DNA from: an uncultured Veillonella sp.
GTDB taxonomy: Bacteria; Bacillota_C; Negativicutes; Veillonellales; Veillonellaceae
Direction of reading: 5' to 3'
NCBI GenBank assembly: GCA_900765235.1
Contig: CAAFRK010000163.1
Coordinates: 1 to 7,399 of the forward strand
DNA length: 7,399 bases
The notes beneath the pieces were generated by a model. That model was not told the origin of the DNA and ran no database searches. It saw only the letters and a program-made list of their open reading frames with translations. The translations under genes and the position numbers were made by a program. The number at the start of each line of letters is the position of its first letter. Position 1 is the first letter of the stretch. This document shows, piece after piece, positions 1 through 6,146 of the stretch.

Positions 1-120
1 CTATATCGTTGAGAACGTGCCTATGTATTGCCAAAGCATTACGCGCTAGCTTTTATTATATTTGTAGTCATGACCTTTAAGTTTATCTACATATTAAGAT
101 ATTAATTTCCTAATTTAGAA

Positions 121-1482
121 TTAGTGAATAAGCAAAATCGCAATTGTACTTGTAATGAATGTAACGATTACAGGTACGCTTGTACGTTTTACAAGGTCGA
201 AACTGGAGATGTTTGCGATACCTGCTACGGCAATCATAACAGCACTGATTGGGCTAAGTAGACGGCCTACGCTAGCTGCATTTTGCATACCAAGAAGGAT
301 TGTTGTAGCATTGCCACCTAAATCAGCTGCAAAGTTAGGAACTAGAGGCGCAAATGCGAACATAGAGGCAACGCCAGAGCCCATTACAATACTTAAACCA
401 GTGATAATTGTAGATACAATAACACCTACTACATCAGCAGAAATAGCAAGGCCTTGGATAGCGGCAACGAATTCTTTTACGATGCCTAAGGAAGTCAAAC
501 CAAATGCGAATGTTTCACCAGCAACAATCAATGTTACAGTGTTTGCAAATTGGTCGCCCATGCCTTTAAAGAAGGTTTGGATGCTAGCTGCCATTTTACG
601 GAAGTCTCGATGACGGATGAGTTCACAGCCCATAGCGATGAACAAGCTAAGGAACATCGCAAGATTTACGTTCATCTTAACGCCTTGAATACCATAATCA
701 CTGAAGCCAAGAATAAAGATTAATGGTAACAATGGTAAGAAAATATAAGGTAATGGACCAACTTCAAGATCATCCGTTTTATGCTCTTCTACATATTCTG
801 CAGGGATGTGACCAGATTTTTTATCCATGTATTTTTGCCAGATAAAGTGAGCAATAGCCGCCATCAAACCGCAGATAATATAGACCTTCAACTGATACCC
901 TACAAAGTATTCATGAACTGGCATGTTTACAGTTTTAGATACGAGTAATGTAGTAGCAGATGCAGGACCGATGTCGAGCAAGTGGCCTGTTGCAACAGCT
1001 GCAGCCGCACCGACAGGGCTAACACCTAAGCGCACAAGAATTGGGAAAATTGTCACCATCATGAGCATCGCAAGGCCAGACGCACTTGGAATAACTAGGG
1101 ACATAAACATATTGAGAATAAATGTGAGCGCCATTACTAGGTACGCAGATTTCATTTTTCCAAGTGGTTTAATGGCTGTTACAACGAGGCGAGAGCTGGC
1201 ACCGATATGGTCCATGTACTTCGCAAAACCAGTACAAGTCATGATCATGAGACCAAGATTTGCCGCATCTTTAGCAGTCGTAATATTAATGAATTCAAAA
1301 GCATCAAAGAAAAGAACCCCTGTGGACTTCTTCGCATCTACGAAAGATGTTGTATAGCCTAACAAGTACGCAGCAAACATCATAATAAGACCGCCTAACA
1401 ACAATACGGTTTGGGCTTTAAACTTCTTAATAACAAGCGTCCCCGTAATGGCGATGACCAATAAACAAACTAACAAATTCAT
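121..1482 (-). CDS. dcuC: DcuC-family anaerobic carrier (C4-dicarboxylate transporter type)
   Basis: This is an integral inner-membrane carrier of 453 residues, close to the 461 residues of E. coli DcuC. It is hydrophobic nearly throughout, with a polar loop around residues 218-242 between two helical halves. Two stretches match E. coli DcuC from memory: the AHFIWQKYMDKK segment (211-222) and the C-terminal region 406-437 with GRLLSP, VAVAG and VKRTSVPV. Family members exchange or export C4-dicarboxylates such as succinate and fumarate during anaerobic growth. The adjacent amidohydrolase suggests the substrate here may instead be an acyl or dipeptide-like anion, which is inference. The start chosen is ATG 1482, because GGAGGG at 1490-1495 lies 7 nt upstream of it. 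An in-frame ATG five codons earlier (1497) overlaps that ribosome binding site. It follows the M20 gene by 29 bp with no terminator between them, so it is probably the second gene of the operon. Confidence 0.88.
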   Translation of the reverse strand: MNLLVCLLVIAITGTLVIKKFKAQTVLLLGGLIMMFAAYLLGYTTSFVDAKKSTGVLFFDAFEFINITTAKDAANLGLMIMTCTGFAKYMDHIGASSRLVVTAIKPLGKMKSAYLVMALTFILNMFMSLVIPSASGLAMLMMVTIFPILVRLGVSPVGAAAAVATGHLLDIGPASATTLLVSKTVNMPVHEYFVGYQLKVYIICGLMAAIAHFIWQKYMDKKSGHIPAEYVEEHKTDDLEVGPLPYIFLPLLPLIFILGFSDYGIQGVKMNVNLAMFLSLFIAMGCELIRHRDFRKMAASIQTFFKGMGDQFANTVTLIVAGETFAFGLTSLGIVKEFVAAIQGLAISADVVGVIVSTIITGLSIVMGSGVASMFAFAPLVPNFAADLGGNATTILLGMQNAASVGRLLSPISAVMIAVAGIANISSFDLVKRTSVPVIVTFITSTIAILLIH

Positions 1483-1511
1483 ACAGTGTCCCTCCATTTA
1501 CAACACAATAC

Positions 1512-2672
1512 TTAGAAGTTTTCCTTCGCTTGTTTGAAATCCTCTTTGATTTTTTCTAACAAGCCTGGTGTTTCAAGGATTTCCTCAACAGATAAAGCAA
1601 TGCCCTTCGCGCCATACATGATAGCGTCCTCTGCGAGCTGGCTTTTACCATTGTCTAACCATTCCTGAGAATGACTCGTTACGCCCTTGCCTACAAATTT
1701 CACGCGCAAGCAAGCGCCTGGCACGCGGAACGTCACGCTAGAGAAATCGGTAGATCCCGTCACCTTGCGAGGCTCAGAAATCTCTGGGGCCCCTACTTTT
1801 TCTGCATTTTTTAAAAGTATATCGTTCAAGGTTTGTACATTGACTTTGTTGTCGTACGCTTTAACCTCTTCCCATTCCATAGTAGCGCCCACCTGTAACG
1901 CCGCACCTTGGGCCACGTCTTTCACACGTGCTACAACCTCATCAAGACGAATGCGACTAGAGGAACGAATGTACCATTGGGTGCATGCATAGTCAGGGAC
2001 GATGTTCGCCGCCTTGCCGCCGTCAGTGATAATACCATGCATGCGAACCTCAGTCGGTACGTGCTCGCGCAAGTACTCCATGCCATTAAAGAACATCAAC
2101 ACCGCATCTAAGGCGCTGATGCCCTTCTCAGGAGCAATCGCCGCATGAGCAGACTTGCCGTGGAACTTGATATTTACGAGATTAAGCGCCAAAGACTTGC
2201 CATCTACCGTCGTCGTATCGCTTCCGTGCATCATGAAAGCAAGGTCTAAATCGTCAAACACGCCTTCGCGAGCCATAACGAGCTTGCCACTTGCCGTTTC
2301 CTCTGCAGGCGTACCGTACACCACTAATGTACAAGGCGCTTGTAAGGTACGTTTCAAAGCAATGGCCGCCGTACAGATAGATGGACCTTGTAAATTGTGA
2401 CCACACGCATGACCCAAGCCCTCAAGAGCATCGTACTCACAAAGCAAACCAATCTTGGGGCCCCCACCGTTTACGTGATATACCGCTCTAAAGGCAGTCT
2501 TCAGGCCACTCACCTCACGGTCTACAGTGAAACCTTCCTTCTCTAACAAATTCGTCAACAACTCATGGGCTTGGAACTCTTCGTTCCCCAGCTCAGGATG
2601 ATCGAAAATGAAATCGTTCAACTCCTTCATGGGCTGTCTTAATGCTTCAATCTCTTGTAAAAGCTGACTCAT
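1512..2672 (-). CDS. M20 family (M20D-type) metallo-amidohydrolase
   Basis: This is a cytoplasmic zinc-type peptidase or amidohydrolase of 386 residues, a normal length for the family. The N-terminal catalytic domain carries CEYDAL at 78-83, the metal-binding GHACGHN at 87-93 (Cys90, His92), the catalytic Glu pair at 124-125 (PAEET) and MHG with His149. The dimerisation (lid) domain follows from about 165, starting FHGKSAHA. A C-terminal part contains GSTDFSSV and a SHSQEW motif that would supply the last metal-ligand histidine. This pattern is typical of AbgA/AbgB, PM20D2 and N-acyl amino acid hydrolases, which cleave an amide bond beside a carboxylated residue. The exact substrate cannot be read from the sequence. 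The start is fixed by AGGAGGT just upstream of ATG 2672. It lies downstream of tandem IclR-like operators and is co-oriented with the DcuC carrier, which suggests uptake and hydrolysis of one substrate. Confidence 0.9.
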   Translation of the reverse strand: MSQLLQEIEALRQPMKELNDFIFDHPELGNEEFQAHELLTNLLEKEGFTVDREVSGLKTAFRAVYHVNGGGPKIGLLCEYDALEGLGHACGHNLQGPSICTAAIALKRTLQAPCTLVVYGTPAEETASGKLVMAREGVFDDLDLAFMMHGSDTTTVDGKSLALNLVNIKFHGKSAHAAIAPEKGISALDAVLMFFNGMEYLREHVPTEVRMHGIITDGGKAANIVPDYACTQWYIRSSSRIRLDEVVARVKDVAQGAALQVGATMEWEEVKAYDNKVNVQTLNDILLKNAEKVGAPEISEPRKVTGSTDFSSVTFRVPGACLRVKFVGKGVTSHSQEWLDNGKSQLAEDAIMYGAKGIALSVEEILETPGLLEKIKEDFKQAKENF

Positions 2673-2728
2673 TTCTACCTCCTACATACACACTATAAAG
2701 CCTAACTTTATCTTCTATACACTTTATT

Positions 2729-2763
2729 GTTCCATATAATGGAACGCTATTCCATATAATGGG
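2729..2763 (-). promoter_or_regulatory. Tandem palindromic operator, probable IclR-family binding sites
   Basis: GTTCCATATAATGGAAC at 2729-2745 is a palindrome with perfect 7-bp arms around ATA. A second copy, ATTCCATATAATGGG at 2749-2763, shares the 13-bp core TTCCATATAATGG and is offset by exactly 20 bp, about two helical turns. The sites lie 57-91 bp upstream of the M20 start and just after the regulator's stop codon. TTCC/GGAA half-sites around an AT-rich centre are typical of IclR-family operators. No convincing -35/-10 pair is visible nearby; weak TATAGA and TATAGT hexamers lie just downstream on the minus strand, which would place the operator at or above the -35 region. Confidence 0.72.
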
Positions 2764-2776
2764 TAAAAAATAAAAA

Positions 2777-3463
2777 TTATAAGGTCGCTCCCATTTGTTT
2801 AGAAATGGTTTGACCTAATGCCATCATGACAGATAGATACTCGTTGACGCGCTCTTCTGTGTAGTCCCCGATAGGACCAGAGATGGTCATAACCGCCTCT
2901 AGCTTATTGCCAAAGGAGAAGATAGGCACTGCTATCGATGCCGCATCAGGCACGCGATTGCCTCGCGTTACCACATACCCATCATGGCGAATTTGGGCGC
3001 TTTCACTAGCACTCATATCAGCATCCTTGAAGCCCCCTAGATAGGCCCCAAAAATCTTGCCCGCTGCCCCTTTAAAGATAGGGTACACCGTGCCGATCTT
3101 GATATCGTTACGCAAGGGCTTGTCCGCCGCAACGCGCTCGATACAGATGCGATAATCGCCCTGCGCCAAGAACAAATTCACGGACTGCTGCAACTGATTG
3201 CGGATAGCCACCATGTATGGCTGCGCAATGGCACGCACATCCAAAGACGTAAGGAAGGACTTTGCCATAGGTAAAACGCCCCAAGACAACTGATACTTCT
3301 TGTCCCTATTAAACTCAACCCAATGATGCGCCTCAAAGGTCTTGAGCAACCGATGAACCGTCGTCTTCGGCAACGCCGTCGCATTCGCCAGCTCCGTTAC
3401 ACCTAGCGGTCCTGCCTCTAATAACTTGAGTATCTCAATACCACGCTCTATTGATTGAACCAT
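2777..3463 (-). CDS. IclR-family transcriptional regulator
   Basis: This is a DNA-binding regulator of about 228 residues, slightly shorter than the usual 240-260. Residues 1-65 form the IclR winged helix-turn-helix: it opens VQSIERGIEILKLL, has GVTELANATALPKTTVHRLL as the recognition helix region, and then a wing. From about 75 onward comes the effector-binding IclR domain, with a GKIFGAYL segment and the late SIAVPIFSF and TISGPIGDY motifs characteristic of the family. The start is uncertain. ATG 3463 has a weak GGA at 7 nt upstream, while in-frame ATG 3469 and TTG 3475 lack any Shine-Dalgarno sequence; all three keep the HTH intact. Its position immediately upstream of the tandem operators and the M20-DcuC pair, on the same strand, suggests it controls them in response to a small acid. 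Whether it activates or represses cannot be told from the sequence. Confidence 0.92.
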   Translation of the reverse strand: MVQSIERGIEILKLLEAGPLGVTELANATALPKTTVHRLLKTFEAHHWVEFNRDKKYQLSWGVLPMAKSFLTSLDVRAIAQPYMVAIRNQLQQSVNLFLAQGDYRICIERVAADKPLRNDIKIGTVYPIFKGAAGKIFGAYLGGFKDADMSASESAQIRHDGYVVTRGNRVPDAASIAVPIFSFGNKLEAVMTISGPIGDYTEERVNEYLSVMMALGQTISKQMGATL

Positions 3464-3544
3464 ATTCATATCCAAAGAAACGCACTAGCACAATGTGGGC
3501 TAATACATTCCACTATTCTATTAAAACTAATAACAATATACCTA

Positions 3545-3562
3545 ATGTGTTTAATTACACAT
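3545..3562. repeat. Inverted repeat at the predicted IclR-gene transcription start
   Basis: ATGTGT and ACACAT arms flank a 6-bp TTAATT spacer. The repeat touches the proposed -10 box (3561-3566) and covers the expected transcription start, so it is well placed as an operator. Its sequence differs from the TTCCAT operator downstream, so it may bind another protein or be a chance palindrome in AT-rich DNA. Confidence 0.35.
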
Positions 3563-3589
3563 AATACCTCTGAACGTCACGCTGTGCAA
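3561..3589 (-). promoter_or_regulatory. Sigma-70-type promoter for the IclR regulator
   Basis: Reading the minus strand, TTGCAC (3589-3584) is followed by exactly 17 bp and TATTAT (3566-3561). This is a good match to the housekeeping consensus at optimal spacing. It would give an untranslated leader of about 80-90 nt before the regulator start. No better pair is visible in the 3476-3660 gap. Confidence 0.5.
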
Positions 3590-3662
3590 TTAACTCATTA
3601 TTAATATAACAATAACACATTCATGAGAAATTTAAAAATAACTAAGATGCATAGATAACTAT

Positions 3663-3694
3663 AAAAGGAGACTGCTTTTTAACAGTCTCCTTTT
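3663..3694 (-). terminator. Intrinsic terminator after the two-gene membrane operon
   Basis: A 12-bp perfect stem pairs AAAAGGAGACTG (3663-3674) with CAGTCTCCTTTT (3683-3694) around an 8-nt loop. It lies 8 bp beyond the stop codon of the membrane-protein gene (3702) and ends in a T run on either strand. In the minus direction it would end transcription of the two-gene operon and insulate the IclR gene from it. Confidence 0.85.
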
Positions 3695-3701
3695 TATTAA
3701 A

Positions 3702-4169
3702 TTATGATTTTTTTACTAAGTCTCTAAAAATTAAAAGCATTATTTTCGTTAAGTTTAATGTATAATATAAGCTCAAAGAAAGTGATGTAAATAAACAAAC
3801 AATAGTTATCGAACTTATTGGTATAGTAATATAATTACAAATATATATGTACTTAACATTATCAAATAAGTACATGTATATAGATATTACAATAGACAAA
3901 ATACCTGTATAAATTATACTTTTGAAGCGAAATATCAGCTCATCAATCTTACCTCTATTATTCAGCCGCTGGATAACATTTGTTCCAGCTATACCTATAA
4001 ATAAACTTACTGTAGCAGTAATAAATCCTACAATAATAGAAGCAACTGTGAGAATAGATGATAAGAAATTATCACTTCTCACTTTATCTATATCAAAACC
4101 AAACGTCAAAACAATGCTCACGCAAAGAAAAAAAATAAGTATCTTATATTTACCTATTATCATTTTCAT
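3702..4169 (-). CDS. Small four-helix membrane protein, candidate RexB-like effector
   Basis: I do not recognise a named family. The 155-residue product has four strongly hydrophobic segments at about 8-25, 39-61, 84-103 and 113-139. A polar, basic loop (about 64-83) lies between helices 2 and 3, and the tail is basic (RDLVKKS). There is no cleavable signal peptide or recognisable enzymatic motif, so a channel, pore or membrane anchor is the natural reading. ATG 4169 was chosen as start because AAGG lies 8 nt upstream; a GTG at 4184 is in frame but lacks a ribosome binding site, and ATG 4163 is also possible. The start overlaps the upstream gene by 20 bp, implying translational coupling and a fixed partnership. 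Lambda RexB is a similar four-helix protein of 144 residues encoded after rexA, and KwaA of Kiwa also has four helices. The RexB assignment is inference from architecture, not sequence identity. Confidence 0.8.
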   Translation of the reverse strand: MKMIIGKYKILIFFLCVSIVLTFGFDIDKVRSDNFLSSILTVASIIVGFITATVSLFIGIAGTNVIQRLNNRGKIDELIFRFKSIIYTGILSIVISIYMYLFDNVKYIYICNYITIPISSITIVCLFTSLSLSLYYTLNLTKIMLLIFRDLVKKS

Positions 4170-5067
4170 TATCTTCGCCTTCACCTATAGCAATAACGGC
4201 TAATTGTTCCTTAAATTTTGGTAAAAAAGCCATATAAACTCGATCATGAGTAATTGGATCTGTTTTCGAGTATGTTAAAGAAATACGGTCCTCAACTTTA
4301 GATTCGATAAAATCAATCGCTTCAATTGGACTATTATCATCTCTACGATATGTTGCCTTTATCTTCTTATATCTTGGGTCATTCATACACTCTCCTAAGA
4401 AATCACGAATTCCTCCAAGCAAGCCTTTATCTTTAGGTGCAGTACCCATACCATATACTAAGGTAATTCTTCTTGCACCATAAGACTTATCATTTGAGAT
4501 AATCTCCTCTATTGATGCGCCATTTAAATCATAACAAGAAACCTCAACATTTCTTATAATAGCTGTTTCTGGAATCTCTTTAGAGTCAATAATAGCCTCA
4601 AATATAAAACTAATGCCATCTTCCATAAAAGTCGTTTCTTTATCGCAAAAGTAATCTTGAACCTTTGAGGCACTTACACTAAAGAAATTACGTTGTAACC
4701 CTACTAAAGAATGTTCGGGAGAATAAATAATTGTCATATCTTCCCCTATATATTCATCTGGCTCCAAAACAATTTCACTGAATATACCATCTGCACTTAA
4801 TCTTCCTGGTAAAGTACCGTTTCTAACCTTCACGAAGTTTAACTTCCAAAACCCGTTAGTCTCCTTAGACAAAGACTGTAGAATAATCATATTATCATCA
4901 TCTTGATTATGTTTCAGAACTCTCTCTTCATGACCACATTCAGATAATTTTATTAATAATCGTTCTAACTTTTTATTAGTATCAATTTCAAAAGATGCTA
5001 AATGACCTTCTCTTGAGGATTTAACAAAATAGTAATGGAATTTAAGAGTAAAGCTTTTGTTAGACAT
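4150..5067 (-). CDS. DUF6731-like soluble protein, candidate RexA-like sensor
   Basis: This protein of 305 residues has no membrane segment or signal peptide and is predicted cytoplasmic. From memory it resembles the uncharacterised DUF6731 group: an N-terminal FHYYFV strand, the WKLNFVKVRN region (74-83), then EYIGED (105-110) and LVGLQRN (121-127). Two stretches also run collinear with lambda RexA: EYIGED...GLQRNFF...QDYFCDK against RexA ESLGFP...GFARTVF...TDFLIGK, and residues 200-262 (ITLVY, then NDPRYKKIKA and an Asp/Ile-rich end) against the RexA C-terminal half. This similarity is remote and was aligned by eye. The C-terminus is acidic. ATG 5067 was chosen because a GGGGGGA Shine-Dalgarno sequence lies 6 nt upstream; TTG 5073 overlaps the spacer. 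The gene is co-transcribed and overlapping with the four-helix protein gene and sits beside a restriction-modification system. A DNA- or phage-sensing role that gates the membrane partner is inference. Confidence 0.82.
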   Translation of the reverse strand: MSNKSFTLKFHYYFVKSSREGHLASFEIDTNKKLERLLIKLSECGHEERVLKHNQDDDNMIILQSLSKETNGFWKLNFVKVRNGTLPGRLSADGIFSEIVLEPDEYIGEDMTIIYSPEHSLVGLQRNFFSVSASKVQDYFCDKETTFMEDGISFIFEAIIDSKEIPETAIIRNVEVSCYDLNGASIEEIISNDKSYGARRITLVYGMGTAPKDKGLLGGIRDFLGECMNDPRYKKIKATYRRDDNSPIEAIDFIESKVEDRISLTYSKTDPITHDRVYMAFLPKFKEQLAVIAIGEGEDNENDNR

Positions 5068-5093
5068 ATTCAATCCCCCCTTATATAATATAA

Positions 5094-5122
5094 ATTATAT
5101 AGGAAAGGCTATTACACCACAA
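5094..5122 (-). promoter_or_regulatory. Promoter of the two-gene membrane operon
   Basis: On the minus strand TTGTGG (5122-5117), a 17-bp spacer and a perfect TATAAT (5099-5094) lie just upstream of the GGGGGGA ribosome binding site. The leader would be only about 20 nt. The -10 box is consensus and the -35 is half consensus. Confidence 0.55.
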
Positions 5123-5129
5123 CTAATAA

Positions 5130-5185
5130 GTTAATCATTCACTATATATGATAACTTGATACTAATAAACTATTATTTAGTGAAT
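5130..5185. repeat. Nested inverted repeats in the divergent intergenic region
   Basis: Two dyads overlap here. ATTCACTA at 5137-5144 is an exact inverted match to TAGTGAAT at 5178-5185, with 33 bp between the arms and starts 41 bp apart, close to four helical turns. Inside and to the left, GTTAATCAT (5130-5138) pairs with ATGATAAC (5148-5155) with a one-base bulge. They lie between the operon promoter and the endonuclease start, so they could be regulator sites controlling one or both directions. The DNA is very AT-rich, so chance must be considered. Confidence 0.4.
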
Positions 5186-5211
5186 ATAAATTTTATAAGA
5201 GGAGATGTATT

Positions 5212-6105
5212 ATGAAGTTTACTGAAGCCGAACGGGCTATTCTAGAGTTATTCCAAAATGATACACAATTTAATTTCGAAGGTAATACTTACAAGGTTAA
5301 CTTTGCCGGAAAACCATCAAGTCCTCATGGTGAGCCTAAAACAGATATTTATATTGAAGCACAAGATATTAATACAAATAAAATAAGAGAAAATAAGATT
5401 TCTTATAAAAAAGAAAATGCTGATTTTGTAGAGAATAAAATTAGTAAAGAACGAGCTAAACAATTATTTGGGGATAGTTGGGAAACTAAAATAAATGAAG
5501 CAACTCACAAATTAAGATCACAATTTCAAGCAAAAAAACTAATTTATAAAACAAAATCCTCAAGAACACAAGCAGGCTCAATCACTTTAGGTTGGAAATT
5601 TGAATTAACAAATAAAACAGGTGGAAAATTAAGTACACAACTAGAGCTTACAGAAGAAGAAGTAACGGATGTCTACTCAGGAACAAATTTAGCAGAGAGC
5701 AAAAAAGATGCTTCGGTCAATGGTAAAATTATAAAAAATTCTGGTATAGCTAACTACATGTTAGTAACAAATGATACCTCATCAATTGAGAATATAATTG
5801 CTAGGTTACAACCTATCAGTAGCTATGTTAGAAACAATCCTAATTTATTTTGTGTCTATAAAGCCTTAAACTATAGAACATTCGATGATAAGTATGATGG
5901 CAATCGCCCTCTCGCTGTTTCAGTAGACTGGACTATAAAAGATTCTAAATTATCTCACAATTTAAACTTCTCTACACCTTTAGCTATAGGTGGAGATTTA
6001 GCTTATGAGAAGTTAAAGTATGCATTAAACACTTTAGAAAGTATCGATACGAAAGATTTAAATGAAGATAATGTCATAAACTACAACGAAATTACCCACG
6101 AATAA
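5212..6105 (+). CDS. Probable type II restriction endonuclease (predicted HaeIII isoschizomer, GGCC)
   Basis: This is a soluble protein of 297 residues, a typical size for a type II endonuclease. Near the N-terminus, GKPSSPHGEPKTDIYIEAQD (33-52) is followed after a short turn by NKISYKKENADF (61-72). This hydrophobic strand with Asp45, then a second strand with Lys66 in a S-x-K arrangement (Glu60-x-Lys62 is the alternative), is how a PD-(D/E)XK nuclease core usually appears. The C-terminal two thirds has no motif I recognise. Its function rests mainly on this core and on its position convergent with a HaeIII-type methyltransferase. The predicted site, GGCC, is inferred from that partner. GGAG lies 7 nt upstream of ATG 5212. 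No strong promoter is visible for it, and no controller (C) protein gene is present. Codon use is AT-rich like its island neighbours. It may instead be a nuclease of different specificity. Confidence 0.72.
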   Translation: MKFTEAERAILELFQNDTQFNFEGNTYKVNFAGKPSSPHGEPKTDIYIEAQDINTNKIRENKISYKKENADFVENKISKERAKQLFGDSWETKINEATHKLRSQFQAKKLIYKTKSSRTQAGSITLGWKFELTNKTGGKLSTQLELTEEEVTDVYSGTNLAESKKDASVNGKIIKNSGIANYMLVTNDTSSIENIIARLQPISSYVRNNPNLFCVYKALNYRTFDDKYDGNRPLAVSVDWTIKDSKLSHNLNFSTPLAIGGDLAYEKLKYALNTLESIDTKDLNEDNVINYNEITHE

Positions 6106-6143
6106 AAAATATGGTTGATATAATTATATCAACCATATTTTTT
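6104..6143. terminator. Perfect 40-bp palindromic bidirectional terminator
   Basis: The 20-bp arms (6104-6123 and 6124-6143) are exact inverted copies with no spacer. Each begins with six A and ends with six T in its own reading direction, around a TATGGTTGATATA core. It starts inside the endonuclease stop codon (TAA 6103-6105) and ends 3 bp before the methyltransferase stop (6147), so it should terminate both convergent genes. Confidence 0.9.
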
Positions 6144-6146
6144 ATT

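Noticed and set aside
2..49. Open plus-strand frame from the left edge ending in TAG at 47-49 (15 codons), possibly the 3' end of an outside gene
   Set aside because: It is too short to distinguish from chance and has no recognisable residues or following terminator.
110..124. CTAATT-TAG-AATTAG inverted repeat overlapping the DcuC stop codon
   Set aside because: A 6-bp all-AT stem (except the ends) with no T tract is too weak to call a terminator.
155..1357. Long plus-strand open frames opposite the DcuC gene (155-613 and 923-1357)
   Set aside because: They are antisense shadows of a clear membrane-protein gene, without ribosome binding sites or protein-like composition.
1687..2400. Plus-strand open frames opposite the M20 gene
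   Set aside because: The M20 motifs on the minus strand explain this region fully.
3178..3384. Minus-strand frame of 68 codons inside the IclR gene
   Set aside because: It is rich in Arg, Cys and Ser as expected for an out-of-frame reading, and lies wholly within the helix-turn-helix coding region.
3634..3657. Tiny plus-strand ORF beginning ATGAGAAAT in the gap after the IclR gene
   Set aside because: It encodes only about 11 residues with no ribosome binding site.
3922..4203. Plus-strand open frame of 93 codons opposite the membrane-protein gene
   Set aside because: It is a shadow of the hydrophobic minus-strand gene, which has coupling, a ribosome binding site and a terminator.
5068..5211. 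Possible CRISPR-like, toxin-antitoxin RNA or riboswitch element in the divergent gap
   Set aside because: There are no regularly spaced direct repeats and no strong GC-containing stems, only AT-rich dyads and promoter elements.
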